64,000 nucleotides of DNA from Colius striatus (Eukaryota; Chordata; Aves; Coliiformes; Coliidae): the NCBI RefSeq assembly GCF_028858725.1, contig NC_084763.1:6820001-6884000 (forward strand), given 5' to 3'. Of this stretch, positions 33,086 through 45,400 are shown in pieces; the stretch's first letter is position 1; every line of letters begins with the position of its first letter. The notes under the pieces were generated by a model, which was not told the origin of the DNA, searched no databases, and worked only from the letters and a program-made list of their open reading frames with translations. A program made the translations under genes and the position numbers.

Positions 33086-36000
33086 AGAAAGAAAAAAAAA
33101 TAGATGACCTACATCTTAAAAAGTCATTTCTTCTCCTCACCATATCACAGGATATATACTTCAGTCATTTTAAGCCACCTGCCAGTCTGTTCATTTCAGT
33201 TATCACTCCTCCTCATCATCACCATAAGTATTCCAAACAGCTCCCTGTGTATTCTTTAGTGCTTATTCTTCAGCTAGTTCAACATTTCCTCTGGAGCAAG
33301 TGCAGTGGTTTCTTGAAACTTCACAGCAATCATTTCTGACAGACACTTGTCACATCTGATCCACATTAACTGTCTGAGAGGTGCTGCAGTAATAAAAATA
33401 TCAGGAAGAGAAGATATTTTTATACAAGGCCAGGCCTCATCTGTCCAGTACCCACCTGAGGCCTGTGTCTGCATGCACACTGCCATCGTGTCTCTGCTTC
33501 CATTTGGCAGCCCCCTGCAAAAGCTGAGCAATGGGCCTTGGCAATCACCAGCAGGAGCAGACAAGGGCATATTCATAAAAATTATTTTGTGCTCCTTCAG
33601 CTGCAGTTAACTGATAACACAGGAAATAACAGTAACAGGGTAATCGCCTCTTCTGTACCCATGCTGCTTCCTCTCCTGCCCATCCTTATGTTTATCCCTC
33701 TCAGCTCTGTCTTCTCATCATTTCTTTATCTGCTTGAAAGAAACCTCTTCGTCGTATTTCCCATCAGTTTACTCCTTTCATCTCTTTCTTCCACTGCCTG
33801 CCTCAGTAGCAGTTTTGAAGTGAAGATGACTTTCCCCCATACTTCCCTGCTACTTCAGCCTACATTTAGGAAAGGATAAAGAGCAGGACAAATCTGTGTT
33901 TACACAGAGAAAAGGGAAGAAAAACTACATTCCTACTACAAAACACCACATTATCCTGACACAAATACATGCTTTCAATGGTGGACATTTCTAGTTCATG
34001 TAATTTGAACAAACTTTAAACCAGCCACATTGTAAGAGATGGCTCTCAACTGTGAGCAGGACTTTATTTCAGTTGTGAGCTTTACAAAATATAGCCATAC
34101 TTCTTTTATATGTAAAACCAAAGAGCCTCCTATTAATATGCCATTTGGGTTGCACAGGTAATTAAAAGAGAGGAAATGCCAGTTAGTCTGCTCAGCCTGA
34201 ACTTTCTCCTCACCTGTACAAACTAAGTCTAAAGACATAATACTTGAATGGAAGGCTTCTTATATTCTGTAGAAATGAGCCTTTTCTAAAGTAGGATTAA
34301 AATACTGTCAAGAAAGCTAATAAAAGCATCTTTTATTCCTGTGTAGCACCTTCCATCGGCCCCAGTCCTTAACAAAGAACAGCTTTGGCTTCACAACACC
34401 CCTGTGAGGTGTGTTGTTGGGGCGTTTCAGTACAGCTGGGAAACTGAGGCAAAGTGAAACTTCATTACTTGAAGTTAGCACAGAAGCTCAGTGGAAAAGC
34501 AAGGGCAAATCCAACTCTTGTGGTCCTATGCTCTTTCTACAAAATGGACTTGCTTCTTTTCAGTATATGCCATTGGTTTGCATACTTCCTACTGCAGTAT
34601 TCCAGGGGCACTACTTCTGGTGGTTCATCAATACTGTGATACAACTTAGAAAAGATTTGCATTCTGGTTAATCAGACCACTGAACTTCTTTAACCTCAGC
34701 AACTGAACACACACCTACCATTAGAAAATGCTTCTCAATAAGAGGGAAATGTCTTGTAAGCCATTTGAATCAGGGTCTTGGCTTTTTATCATGCAGAAGT
34801 GAGAAAGTATAAACATGTTATTTCCCAAAAAGACTGCTAAACTATCTTGGAATTTCTTCTCTTGGTTCTTCTCTTGGGTTCTTTCACCCAACTGCTTTGT
34901 ACCAATACAGAATTACCCCTGGATAGGTTTTCCAAATTCTTTCCTTTAAAGGGAAAAAATAAAGTGGGATGCCTTCCCCAAGTACTGAACCTCAAACACT
35001 TTTGCTGTTTAAGGCCAGGTGGATCTGTTGCCTGTGAAAGAGGAGCTTCCATCCAACACAGCACTTCCCTCCAAGCCCCTCTCTACCTCAGGCTAGAGAT
35101 ATTTCATACTATCATTTAGAAATCAGCCTTCCTAACCCCTCTTCTTACCCCTCCTGTGTTTTATTTGCATCATTTCCATACTCCCCAGTTTTAAACAAAA
35201 TATATCTTTCCTGTTCTATTTCACTTCACACAGAACGTAGTAGAATGGCATTTGGTGCTTTGGAAGCCAGACTCTAGAGGAGTTAGTGTTAGACTCCTCT
35301 GTTCTGTTTTCTGCTGTCATTTCTTTTTCCATCTGCTAGAGCATGCAAGTTCTCATCTTAACCTCAATACACAGACAAGCTGACTTGACTTGTTCTTCAG
35401 AATTTATTGGCAAATATGTCATTTCCCTCCCCTTTGTGCATACTTACTTTATGCATCTGAAACTTAAATGCATATTATTTTGTTCATATTCCCAAATAAA
35501 GCCCCTATTTACCATTAAAATCCAACTATGAAATTAAAAGCTGGAAAGAGAGAGAAGGATAATTTGGGAACTAAATTACAGTCAGGCAACAAAGCCTGTA
35601 TGGTGACTGTTCATAAAGACTTTAAATACTCATGGTGGTTTTGTAAACATTTAGTTTCTTGGACCTCTGATACAAACTGGTCACATGAAATAAGAGGTAT
35701 TCCAGTGGAAAGAATTATTATTACTACCTTGTAAATAAGCACATGAAGCCCTACAAGTCTAAAGAACCATCTGCTCCATTTTAGTTATGGTATTTGACAG
35801 AAAACCACAAGCACATGCAGCTCTATCAAACTGAGTTTACCAGACCTACACAGCACACGTGCCTCAGGCGTGTAGTGGTGGAAGTTTCCAAGAGCCAACA
35901 AATAAGAGTCAGATCCCAAAAACTCCTGGTCCCTGTGGGTTCAGGCCTTTGACACAATTTGTACCATTACAAAACTTAAAAATAGATGAATTTAAGAGAG

Positions 36001-37260
36001 TGTGGGCATGACTGGTAAAGCTAGCTCCAAAGACAAAACTGAAGTAGTGGGAGACGGTCATTTTAGTTGTCAGTTCCTCTTCATTTGTGAATAAGATTAA
36101 ACTAATCCTCTCCTACACATTTATCATCAGCTCAAGTAAATACAGATGCTAGGTTCCTACAGCAGGCATTTGAGAAGTCCAACTTTATTAAAATTACCTA
36201 GTTTCTGGCATTTTAACATTCCGTAAATACAGACTGTGTGACCGAGAATCACTAATCCCAAGTGTTCCTTTTCCAGGAAGTTCTGAACATTTCAGTGTTC
36301 TATGAGAAACTTCATGGCTGTGGTTTTATTCTAAGCCAGAGAAAATGTATTTTAATCCAAAGTAAAATGGAACCTTGAAATTGGAAGTGAACACCTAACC
36401 TACCATAAAAGCATGTTACAAGTTAGGAAGCTCCTGAAGCAGCACACAACTGTGTTTTACTGGCCGGTATCGAGAATCTCATTTCTACAACTGCCAATCC
36501 TTCACTTATGGAATAAGCCTTCAGGGAGCCTTCAGAAGGAATGAACTGAACATTCTTTGCATGCCTTGGATGCACACAACCACCAACCCCAGAAAGCTGG
36601 CCTTCAGAGTCTCAAAAGCATACAGAGCTTCCACAGAGGACTGACTTTCAACATCTCAGGCATGCAGAACAATTGTTACAAGGAAGATACTGACAACTGG
36701 CATTTTGATAGTTGCTGGCAGCAACATTTAACACAAGGAACACTTTAAAATACTTTAACATTGTGTGCTATGGAAAGCTGCTGCATTTCTCTTCTTTCTT
36801 TCCTTTATGCCTCAAGAAAGAACCTGGAATGATATGCTTTAAGGAAAGCTCCAAAAGTAACACCTCTAGTTATCAATCAGTAGCTGCTGGACTCCAGTGA
36901 CAGCAACCATCCAGAGGTTGGTTGGGTTTTTTTCCCCATTCTTGAATTCATAGCAAAGCTACTTTCAAGTGAAAAAGCAAATCAAAGCCTCATTCACACT
37001 CAATTCACAAGCAGTCCTATATGGTATAAGATGCTCTGACAAATAGCAAACTAAGTTTCTATGTATAAATAGTAATATGCACAGTAATATGTACTGCTAG
37101 AAGCTCTTAAACACATCCCACTTTATCATCAGGCTGACTACCCACTCCAGGGCCCATCCCTTAAAGGTCCACATGCTCTGCATTTCCTCAGCTTTGCATA
37201 GTTATAAACTAAACTAAAGGGAAAAATTCATTAGACTCCAGAATCCATGTATATTGCCAT

Positions 37261-37266
37261 TTTATT
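37261..37266 (-). terminator. candidate poly(A) signal AATAAA of CDV3 (proximal)
   Basis: The plus strand reads tttatt within ccattttatttgattt, giving AATAAA on the gene strand about 2.1 kb after the CDV3 stop. Use is inferred. Confidence 0.45.
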
Positions 37267-39358
37267 TGATTTCAAACTGTTACAGGGTTTTCTCAAACTG
37301 CCAGAACTCGTGCCCAAAAACCTCAACTAACGACGGTACAATGGACAGTCTCATCTACCCTTCACACAGTAGACTGAAACTTGATTCATGTGCACTGGTC
37401 ATCTCATTTAGAGCATCTGGAAAAGCATTTTGAGATTTCACATTTCACCACATGAAGCAACATGTCCATTCACCGGAAATCTTTAGTGACAAAGCAACAC
37501 TTTTGCTGGCAACAATGTATTTTCCAGAAAGATACATGGCCCAGAGTCCAAGGTATTGGTATCAAGTCTTTCAGTGGGGCTTTGTTTCCAAATGAACTCT
37601 CCAACCTTTAACAATAGTCCCTTCAGCCCTCTCTTTAATAGCAGCTTCGAGCAGGAGTTTTAGAGACGGTTAACTCTGCAAGGGCAAGGCAAGTCTTAGG
37701 CTGTGCACAACCAACCAGGTGAAACCCCAGCCCCACTGACATCAACAGCAAAAATTCCCCTTGGCCTCAGAGAAGTAGCTTTAAAGCGAGTCAGCAGTTA
37801 GTCAAAGGGAACCCAACGAGGTGAGCCCCACATCATCCTCATCTTCTGCACATACACAGTACTCCCACACACGTAAGCAAGTTTTGGTTTGTTCCCTTGG
37901 GGTTGTTTTTGCCATTGGCAACTCTTATACACGTCGGGTCTATTTTTTGGCATTTACTCTGAGAAACCTCAACACTGGAGCACACCACTATTGTACTTCA
38001 TTCTCCTTCTGGTGTAAGAGTTCAGAGAAGAGAAAAACAGTTACAGCAGGACACGTTTGGTACTGGACAGGTTTTGTTCATCAGTCAGTTGCAGGCAGTG
38101 TCCTATGTTCCTAATGTGTCAGTGCCATTTTGCCTCCTTCCACTGAATTAAGTCAGAGGCCAACAACTTCAAGAAGTCACTGCCTTTTACTTAAGAGGAT
38201 TTCTGCCTCGAAAAGCCTGCATGCTTCACAGGAGTAGCCAACCAGGTAAGGCTTACCAGCTTTAGTCGTCCCTCTGCATACTAAGTTACTTTGGTGATCA
38301 AGTAACCATTACCCTTCAACAAGCAAATCACTATTTTTCAAAGAGGAAAAATGTTTATCTCCTATCACTACTGCCACGTCTCATCTTTAGAACACAGATT
38401 CCAAAGGCTGTAGTTGCAGTCTGGATACCTGTGTTAAGTCAAAACTCATCCATCGTAGTGCTTTAGGGTGAGAAAGACAAACCTCACGGCGAAAACCAAA
38501 TGAAACCCTATTTCACTATGAACATCGTTATTTAAATGTGCTGCAAATTGATCCCAGAAACAAGGTGGGTGTTTTGTGGGGAACAGAAGAAAGAAACACT
38601 TAGAGACAGCTGTGAAAATGGCTAATGCAAACAGACCATTCAAACCCATCGTTCCTCAAATCTGATACTGAATGAGTTTTAATTTGTTTTGCAGTTACTT
38701 CAGTACAGCTATCTAAAAAGGTAAACAAACTACAGCTCTGTTGTACTTGGATGGTATGAGTGGTACGGAACGCTCCACGAGTCTCTAGTAGGCTATGGCT
38801 CCACGTGACAGGATTCTTCAGAAGGGGAACAGAATAGGTTTGTCATTAAGGTCACTTAAATCTTTGTTATAGCAAATTGGAACCAAATGGCTGACTTCTG
38901 CAGGATTTCTGACAGGAATCCAGTAGAGCTGGTTTCAAGTTTCAGGTGGCCACTAAAACAGCTGTAACCTTCTCTTCCAGAAGTTGTGATCCACATGGTG
39001 TCCACAATGAGTGCAGCAAGTCTGAGGTAGTCAACCTTTACGAAGGCTCAGTATCTGAACATAAAAAGATTTGGAAATGACCCCTGGCTGTAGGTATCTT
39101 TCTGAGCAGTTAAAGAACACCGATGACTCTTGTTCAATTCATTTACATTAATTTGCCCCATATCCAATGGAGAAGTTGTAACAATATGCTTCCATAGTGC
39201 AGGAGAATCAATCACTTATGTCAAAGTAGTCTGCACTTGCTGCAGTAGATCCAGCAGAAATAAGGTGGCATGTTCATCATAGCCGTTAGCTGTAGTTTAG
39301 TTACCTTAGTAGAAGGGTTACCAAAAGAGCATTCCTTAATTGTACTGGGTATGCAGCT

Positions 39359-39485
39359 CTACTGATCCCCAAGCACAGCATACTGGTTCTCTAGCTGAAA
39401 TTTAAGTGCCTGGTTTTTTGAAACCTCCTCCCTACCTCTAGTTTTGTGTTTTACTACTTCAAAGCTCTTCTCCATTTCTTTATCC
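39359..39485 (-). CDS. CDV3: CDV3 exon 5, last coding exon (aa 202-243 and stop)
   Basis: It encodes DKEMEKSFEVVKHK, then REEVSKNQALKFQLENQYAV and LGDQ before TAG. The acceptor is ttcccgtag. The C-terminus differs from the human long form I recall, which continues past this point; whether another exon is used alternatively cannot be told here. Confidence 0.92.
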
Positions 39486-42400
39486 CTACGGGAAAAGAAA
39501 TGTAATCAGTAAATACCTTATCACTGGCTTGTGAATCGTGAATTTCTAGTCCATTTCCACCCCATCCCAACAAAAAACATTACCAAACACAGAACAATGA
39601 GGTCTAGAGCTTTAACAGAACAGCCAAACATTCCCAAGCAAATCTTTTAAAACCTTATCTCCAATATCAGGCTTGCCCCCAGCACAATTCAGATCACATT
39701 CTAAGTTTCAGTATTCACATTCTTAAATTTAGGTGCATCTATTAAAAAAAAAAAAATCTGTTTCAGAAGGCAGAAGTCTATTTCTAGAATGCTCACTCAA
39801 TTTCATCTTAGCTCCACTTGCACCCTTCACCCCCAGAGCATCAATGACAACACCTATCATTTGCCAAGCAGAAAAAGCCACACCAAAAAACACCCCACAG
39901 AAGAAACAAAGCTTCTGCCAGGCTGTAATAGTCAATAATATAGCAAGCAGGAAAAAAAACCAACCTGCCAAAGCCCTAAGTGAAATAGATACTGGCCTAG
40001 CTATCTCTTCTGTAGAGAAATGAGGCTGTGGAAAGATCAGGACTCAAATGCAGGGCAAGACGCAGGTCTTCAGCACCATAGAACACAACACACTTCAGCA
40101 CAACTGGGGGGCTCATCATTGCAAGCCACAGCTCGGGCAGCAAGTTTATCCATTTATATTTGTATGAAACCTCATTCTTCCCTTCACCTTCCAGTCTCTA
40201 GGGAGAAGGCAGCATGCTCAAGGCATCCTACTCATGGCTACTGATGGTAATTCCACTGAGGCTCACCATGGCTCCTAGCTTAGGGAACAGATGCTGTCAA
40301 GAGCAGAAATAGTCTGCTTCAGGGAAACCCTTCAGCAAGTCAAAGACAAGGTAACTGCACATCTTGTTGGGCTATTTCACTGGGCTACATCCTATCAAAG
40401 CTAACTCACATGAAGCCCTTCCTAGAGGTGGACAGTACAGTTAAGACCTGTCCCATATCTCTACACAGATCACTCTGATTGGCAAAAAGAGCCAGGCTTA
40501 AGCCTTAAACCAAAACAAGAACTTGAGAGAGGGCAGTTAAAAACGTGCCTCTTGGGCAATTAAGGGGATGTGCTTACTTTCGACTGTCGACCAGCTTGGC
40601 GGTGGACTGGAGCGACGGGAACTGCGTGTCGCTGTAGATCTCTGGTGGTCCTTGCTGTGCCCTCCGTGGCCTGCCCCCCTCCCGGGCGCCGGGCGGCCGG
40701 TACACGCCGCCGCTCGCAACTGGCTCGGGGGCTTCTGTAACTAATTAAGAGAAGGACATTTAGACAAGGGACTACGTTTGCATTCATATCTGGAAAAAAA
40801 CCCCACCCCATCAAACTGAAGCACCAAACACACACAGAAATGAAAAGCAAAAAGAATCTTATGTTTTTGCCTCTTTAAAAGCTCTGGAAGCAAATACTTC
40901 AGACAAAGCAGGAAATGACATGTCACCTAATTTAACCAAATTAAAATGTGGCTCCAGTGTATTGCCTCACAAAGCTCAGGGGATCAAAACCTGGGCAGAA
41001 ACAACTCCATGCACCAGGACAGGCTGGGGATTGACCTGCTGCAGAGCAGCTTCAGGAGAGAGACTTGGGAGTGCTGGTTGACAATAAACTGACCAGCAAT
41101 GAGCCAGCAACATGCCCTCATGGCCAAGAAGGCCAATGGCATCCAAGAGTATGAGCAGCAGTTCAAGGGAGGTCTGCTCCCCCTCTACTCTGCCCTTGTG
41201 AGGTTTCATCTGGAGTCCTGTGTCCAGTTCTGGGCTCCTCAGCTCAAGAGGGACAGGGAAGTGCTGGAGAGAGTCCAGCACAGGGCCACCAAGATGATCA
41301 GGGGACTGGAGCATCTTCCTTATGAGGAAAGGTTGCAGGAACTGGGGCTGTTTAGTCTGGAGGAGACTGAGGGAGATCTCATTCATATTTACAAATATCT
41401 GGTGGGTGTCAGGAGGTTGGGGCAGCACTTTTTTTCTTTTGTATCTAGTGACAGGACAAGGGGTGATGGGATGAAACTGGAGTGCAAAAAGTTCCATCTA
41501 AACATAAGGAAAACTATTTCCCTGTTGAGGTGAGGGAGCCCTGGCACAGGCTGCCCAGGGAAGGTGTAGAGGCTCCTCGGGAGGTTTTCGGAACCCACCT
41601 AGACACATTCCTGTGTGACCTGATCTAGGTGAGACCTGCTTTGGCAGGGAGGTTGGACTAGATGATCTCTCCAGGTACCTTCCAACTCCTGTCATTCTAT
41701 GAAAACCATTGACGAGGGCTTCATGTTTCTTATTTGGAATTTATTAGCAGCTTACATATAAAACTAGATAAACACATAATTATGTGTTTGTCAGATCTTA
41801 TTTAAAGCACCTCTTCAGATGCACAAGAGAATATGCAAGTAGTTTGTATTTAAGGCAACAATCTACAATGAAATAGCACTGATTAATTCACTGAGTCTGA
41901 ACTCAGGTCACGGCAAAGTAATCTATCTCTGCTGATGCTAACAAATTGTATTTCATCAAGGGTAAAGCCCTATACCAGTTAAAGGATCAATTTCACACTG
42001 TCATGTTCTCTGTAGCCTAAAACTGATTTGAAAAGCATACTACTAACCACAGAAGCCTACGTGTGGACTGACATATTAGACAGCAGATATTGGCTGAACA
42101 CCAGCTTAGTTGTCAAAGCAGTATTTTTAGATCAACAGAAATACTTCTAACAGATATTTTGGAGATTGCAAAGTCAAGGGATCTCCTTCAAAGATGGAGA
42201 GCTCTCCCCCACCCACCCACCTTCTGAAGTGAGAAATAAAAACCCCTGGTGTTTATTTAAAGTACCTGACAGTACTAGCAATTCACTTCCTCAGATCCTT
42301 TCTCTCAGGAAAATGTCCTCATTTGCTAGCACATCAAACAAGTCATGAGTATGTTAGATGGTGCCTGACTAGGAACTGCCCCTTGAGCTCTACTCTGAGC

Positions 42401-45400
42401 AGCTTCATTTACCCCAATATGCTTTTGATTGGAAAAAACAACAAAGGTTACATTTACCAATTGGTTCAACGACAGGTGCTGGTGCAGGAGCTGACTTGTT
42501 CCAAGGACCAGATGATCTGTCTACACCACCACCAGTCTCTTCCCAGTTGTCATTGGGTTCTTCTCTTTTTTCACTCTCATCATCTTCTTTTTCACTACAG
42601 AATAGAAACGATAAGCCGTGTTTTACAAACAGAGGTTTAAGACTTGCCAGAGCTGAAACAATCACCACAGACAAGACTTCATGATTACTGTGCTGAAGAT
42701 ACCAGATTTACCCAGACTACATTAGTCCTGTAACCACTGTATTGATTAGTACTTTCATCTGAATCATTTTTGGCACGCTGCTACTTAACTTGGCAACTGA
42801 GAAGGAAAGAAGTCCTTAAAAACCCTGACAAATTCAGACTGAAATAAGTCATCAAGTAGATTGATTTCTTATTTTGAGCTTTTGATTTCTTGTTTTCTGT
42901 TGGCCTCAGCTGGGATAGTTAATTTTCTCCCTAGTAGCTGATACCATGCTCTGTTTTGGATTTAGTGTGAGAATAATGTGGTAACTGTGGTAACACACCG
43001 ATGTCTAAGTTATTGCTAATTAGCACTTATCTTAAGTGAAAGACTGCTCAGTTTCCTGTGCTTTGCCAGTGAGTAGGTGCACAGGAAGCTGAGAGGAAGC
43101 ATGGCCAGGACAGCTGACCTCAACTAGCCACAGGGCAATTCCATACCATAGAGTGCCATGCCCAGTATAGAAACTGGGGGGAGCTGGTGGGGAAGGGTTG
43201 GCATCAGTCAGTGGGAGATAACAATTGCACTGTGTATCACTTGGGGTTTGGTCCCTTCTAAAAATGTTTCCCTCTTTTTTGTTATATTCCTTTTCATTAC
43301 CATCCTTATTAGATGTTTTGTTATATTTTATTTTATTTTAGCTATTAAGCTGTTCTGATCTCAACCCACAAGTTTTCCTCCCACTGGGAGGGGGAGGAGT
43401 GAGCAAGCAGCTGCATGGTGCTCAGTTGCTGGCTGGGTTAAACCATGACAAAGCTTAAAGACTTTTTTCCTCCTGAGAGAGTCATACCTGTGGAAGTGAT
43501 AAGATGACAAAGCAGGAAAGGGCTACAAGCCCAGCTTCCATTAAATACTTTAGTCAAGAGGAAGAAACTGTGGAAAACTAGTGACAGAAAGCAAGTCCTG
43601 AGCTCCCTTTCCTTATAACCACAACCACCTGAGAAACACTGGTGTATTATACACACAAATGAGACTTAACCCACCAAGATTTTTCCTTAAAGCAGACAAT
43701 CAAAAAATATAGAGAAAAATAAGTAACTTTAAGAGAAACCCTATGCAATAGCCTATTTTATTTTGCACAGAAATAGATGGAGACTCGATGTAATTCGCTA
43801 CACAAAGCTCCTGCAGAAAGCTGTGTGGTGTGATGGGACATATGTGGAGGGTGAGGCTGTTGAAAAAACCATGACAGTGATCTGAAAAGCAGTGGCAAAG
43901 AGTGAATACAAAAGTAGTTTATAATACACCAAACCCTACTAATCATGATCAGTTTAAAATACGTATCACTTCTGAAAATTAAATGGCCTTTCACTGTTCA
44001 TCCAAATACAGCAACAACCACGTGAGCAGGATCACCACCGAGTCTCAACACCTCACTATGCAGATGCCCAGCTAGAACAGAGTAAGGATATGTAACATCC
44101 CACCCCTGCATGATACATTGTGTTTTATTTTCTGCAAAGACAGCTCAGCAGATGGATAATTTATGACCTCCAGTGCATATTCCTTCCCCATGCTCCTGGA
44201 GTGGTTACAAAAGCCCCTGGCAGAAACTTCCACACGCCTCAAAAGCCTGACACAGCATCAAAAGCATTCAGAATGTCTCCTTTGTCTGAAAAGCCCAAGT
44301 ACTCACTTTTCAGTCAGACATTACTAGTGTCAGTGAAGCAGCAGCCCACTTGTTACTTGTCCATTCAGAGGTGATTATCTGCTGGGAGAACTGGTTGGTA
44401 TTGAGAGCTTGGGGACCAAAGATGTGCAAATGGCCTAAAAGGACTAGTCCACTGAAAGGGAGGTGTAGGGGATATGAACTAAAACAAACATGTAAGACTT
44501 GCTCTAACAGCAAGCATCTATTGCACTAGTTACAGGTAAGATGATTTAAAGTGGCATTATTCTGAACACCAAGTCTCAGTTAAGACTTTGATGATCAGTG
44601 ATTGAGGTCATAAAAATCCTTTTTCTGACTTTATGAAATGTTTTTTCCTTAACCAGGACAGACTTAAGTATTTGGACCACACTACAGGAACAACCTAATG
44701 AAAAAGAACACAGAATCTTGGATGAGAGTCATAAGTGCAGTCCTGTGAAATCCTGTCAGGGGACACTAGTTTCACCAACTATACTTTTGGGTTTCTGAAG
44801 TAAAAATGCAATTGTTCAGGAATTCATTCCCTGCTGAACAGACTGAGTCAAATACCCTTTCAGCAGTCAAATGACTCAGTGGCAATTACTCTCCTGCACT
44901 CCCCTCTCAGACATTCTTACTTCACTGTCTTTATGGAGGGGAACATTAAGTATTTGTAATAAAAATGTGAATCCTCACCAAAACAGATAGACTTGGAGTA
45001 CCGACAGCAATTTAGAAAGTAAGAGAGCACGCTGGCAGAAAACAGGCAAACCTAAGTTACTCTGCAGCAAAGTTCTACACTAGCAGAAACACGTCAAACC
45101 TCTGTTTCACTGGAGTCCATGGAGGCAGCTGAGGAAAGCACATACTTTTTAGACATAGGAGAGAAAGAAAAAAAAACCCAAAAGTACCTTATTTGCATGG
45201 ACTGAACTCTAAGACCACTATAATCGATTTCTTCCTTTTGCTCAAACTCCTTCCAATCATCCTCTTCCTGTTAGAAGAGAAAAATGTAAGTTGTTAACTT
45301 CTTCACACTGGAAGTAGAAAAGGAGAATGTGACTAAGATAATACAAAGAAAACCAAAACTGAAGGTGCAGGTCTGTGGAAAACCAATCTGTGTGTGCCAC

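Larger units (their letters stand above)
30500..39358 (-). other. CDV3: CDV3 3'UTR and downstream region (8.9 kb, no other gene seen)
   Basis: No conserved protein, RNA gene or young repeat was recognised here apart from one weak old CR1 near 32.8-33.1 kb. The 3'UTR of CDV3 must occupy the high-coordinate part. Minus-strand AATAAA hexamers at about 37.26 kb and 30.52 kb would give 3'UTRs of about 2.1 kb or 8.8 kb. Confidence 0.5.
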
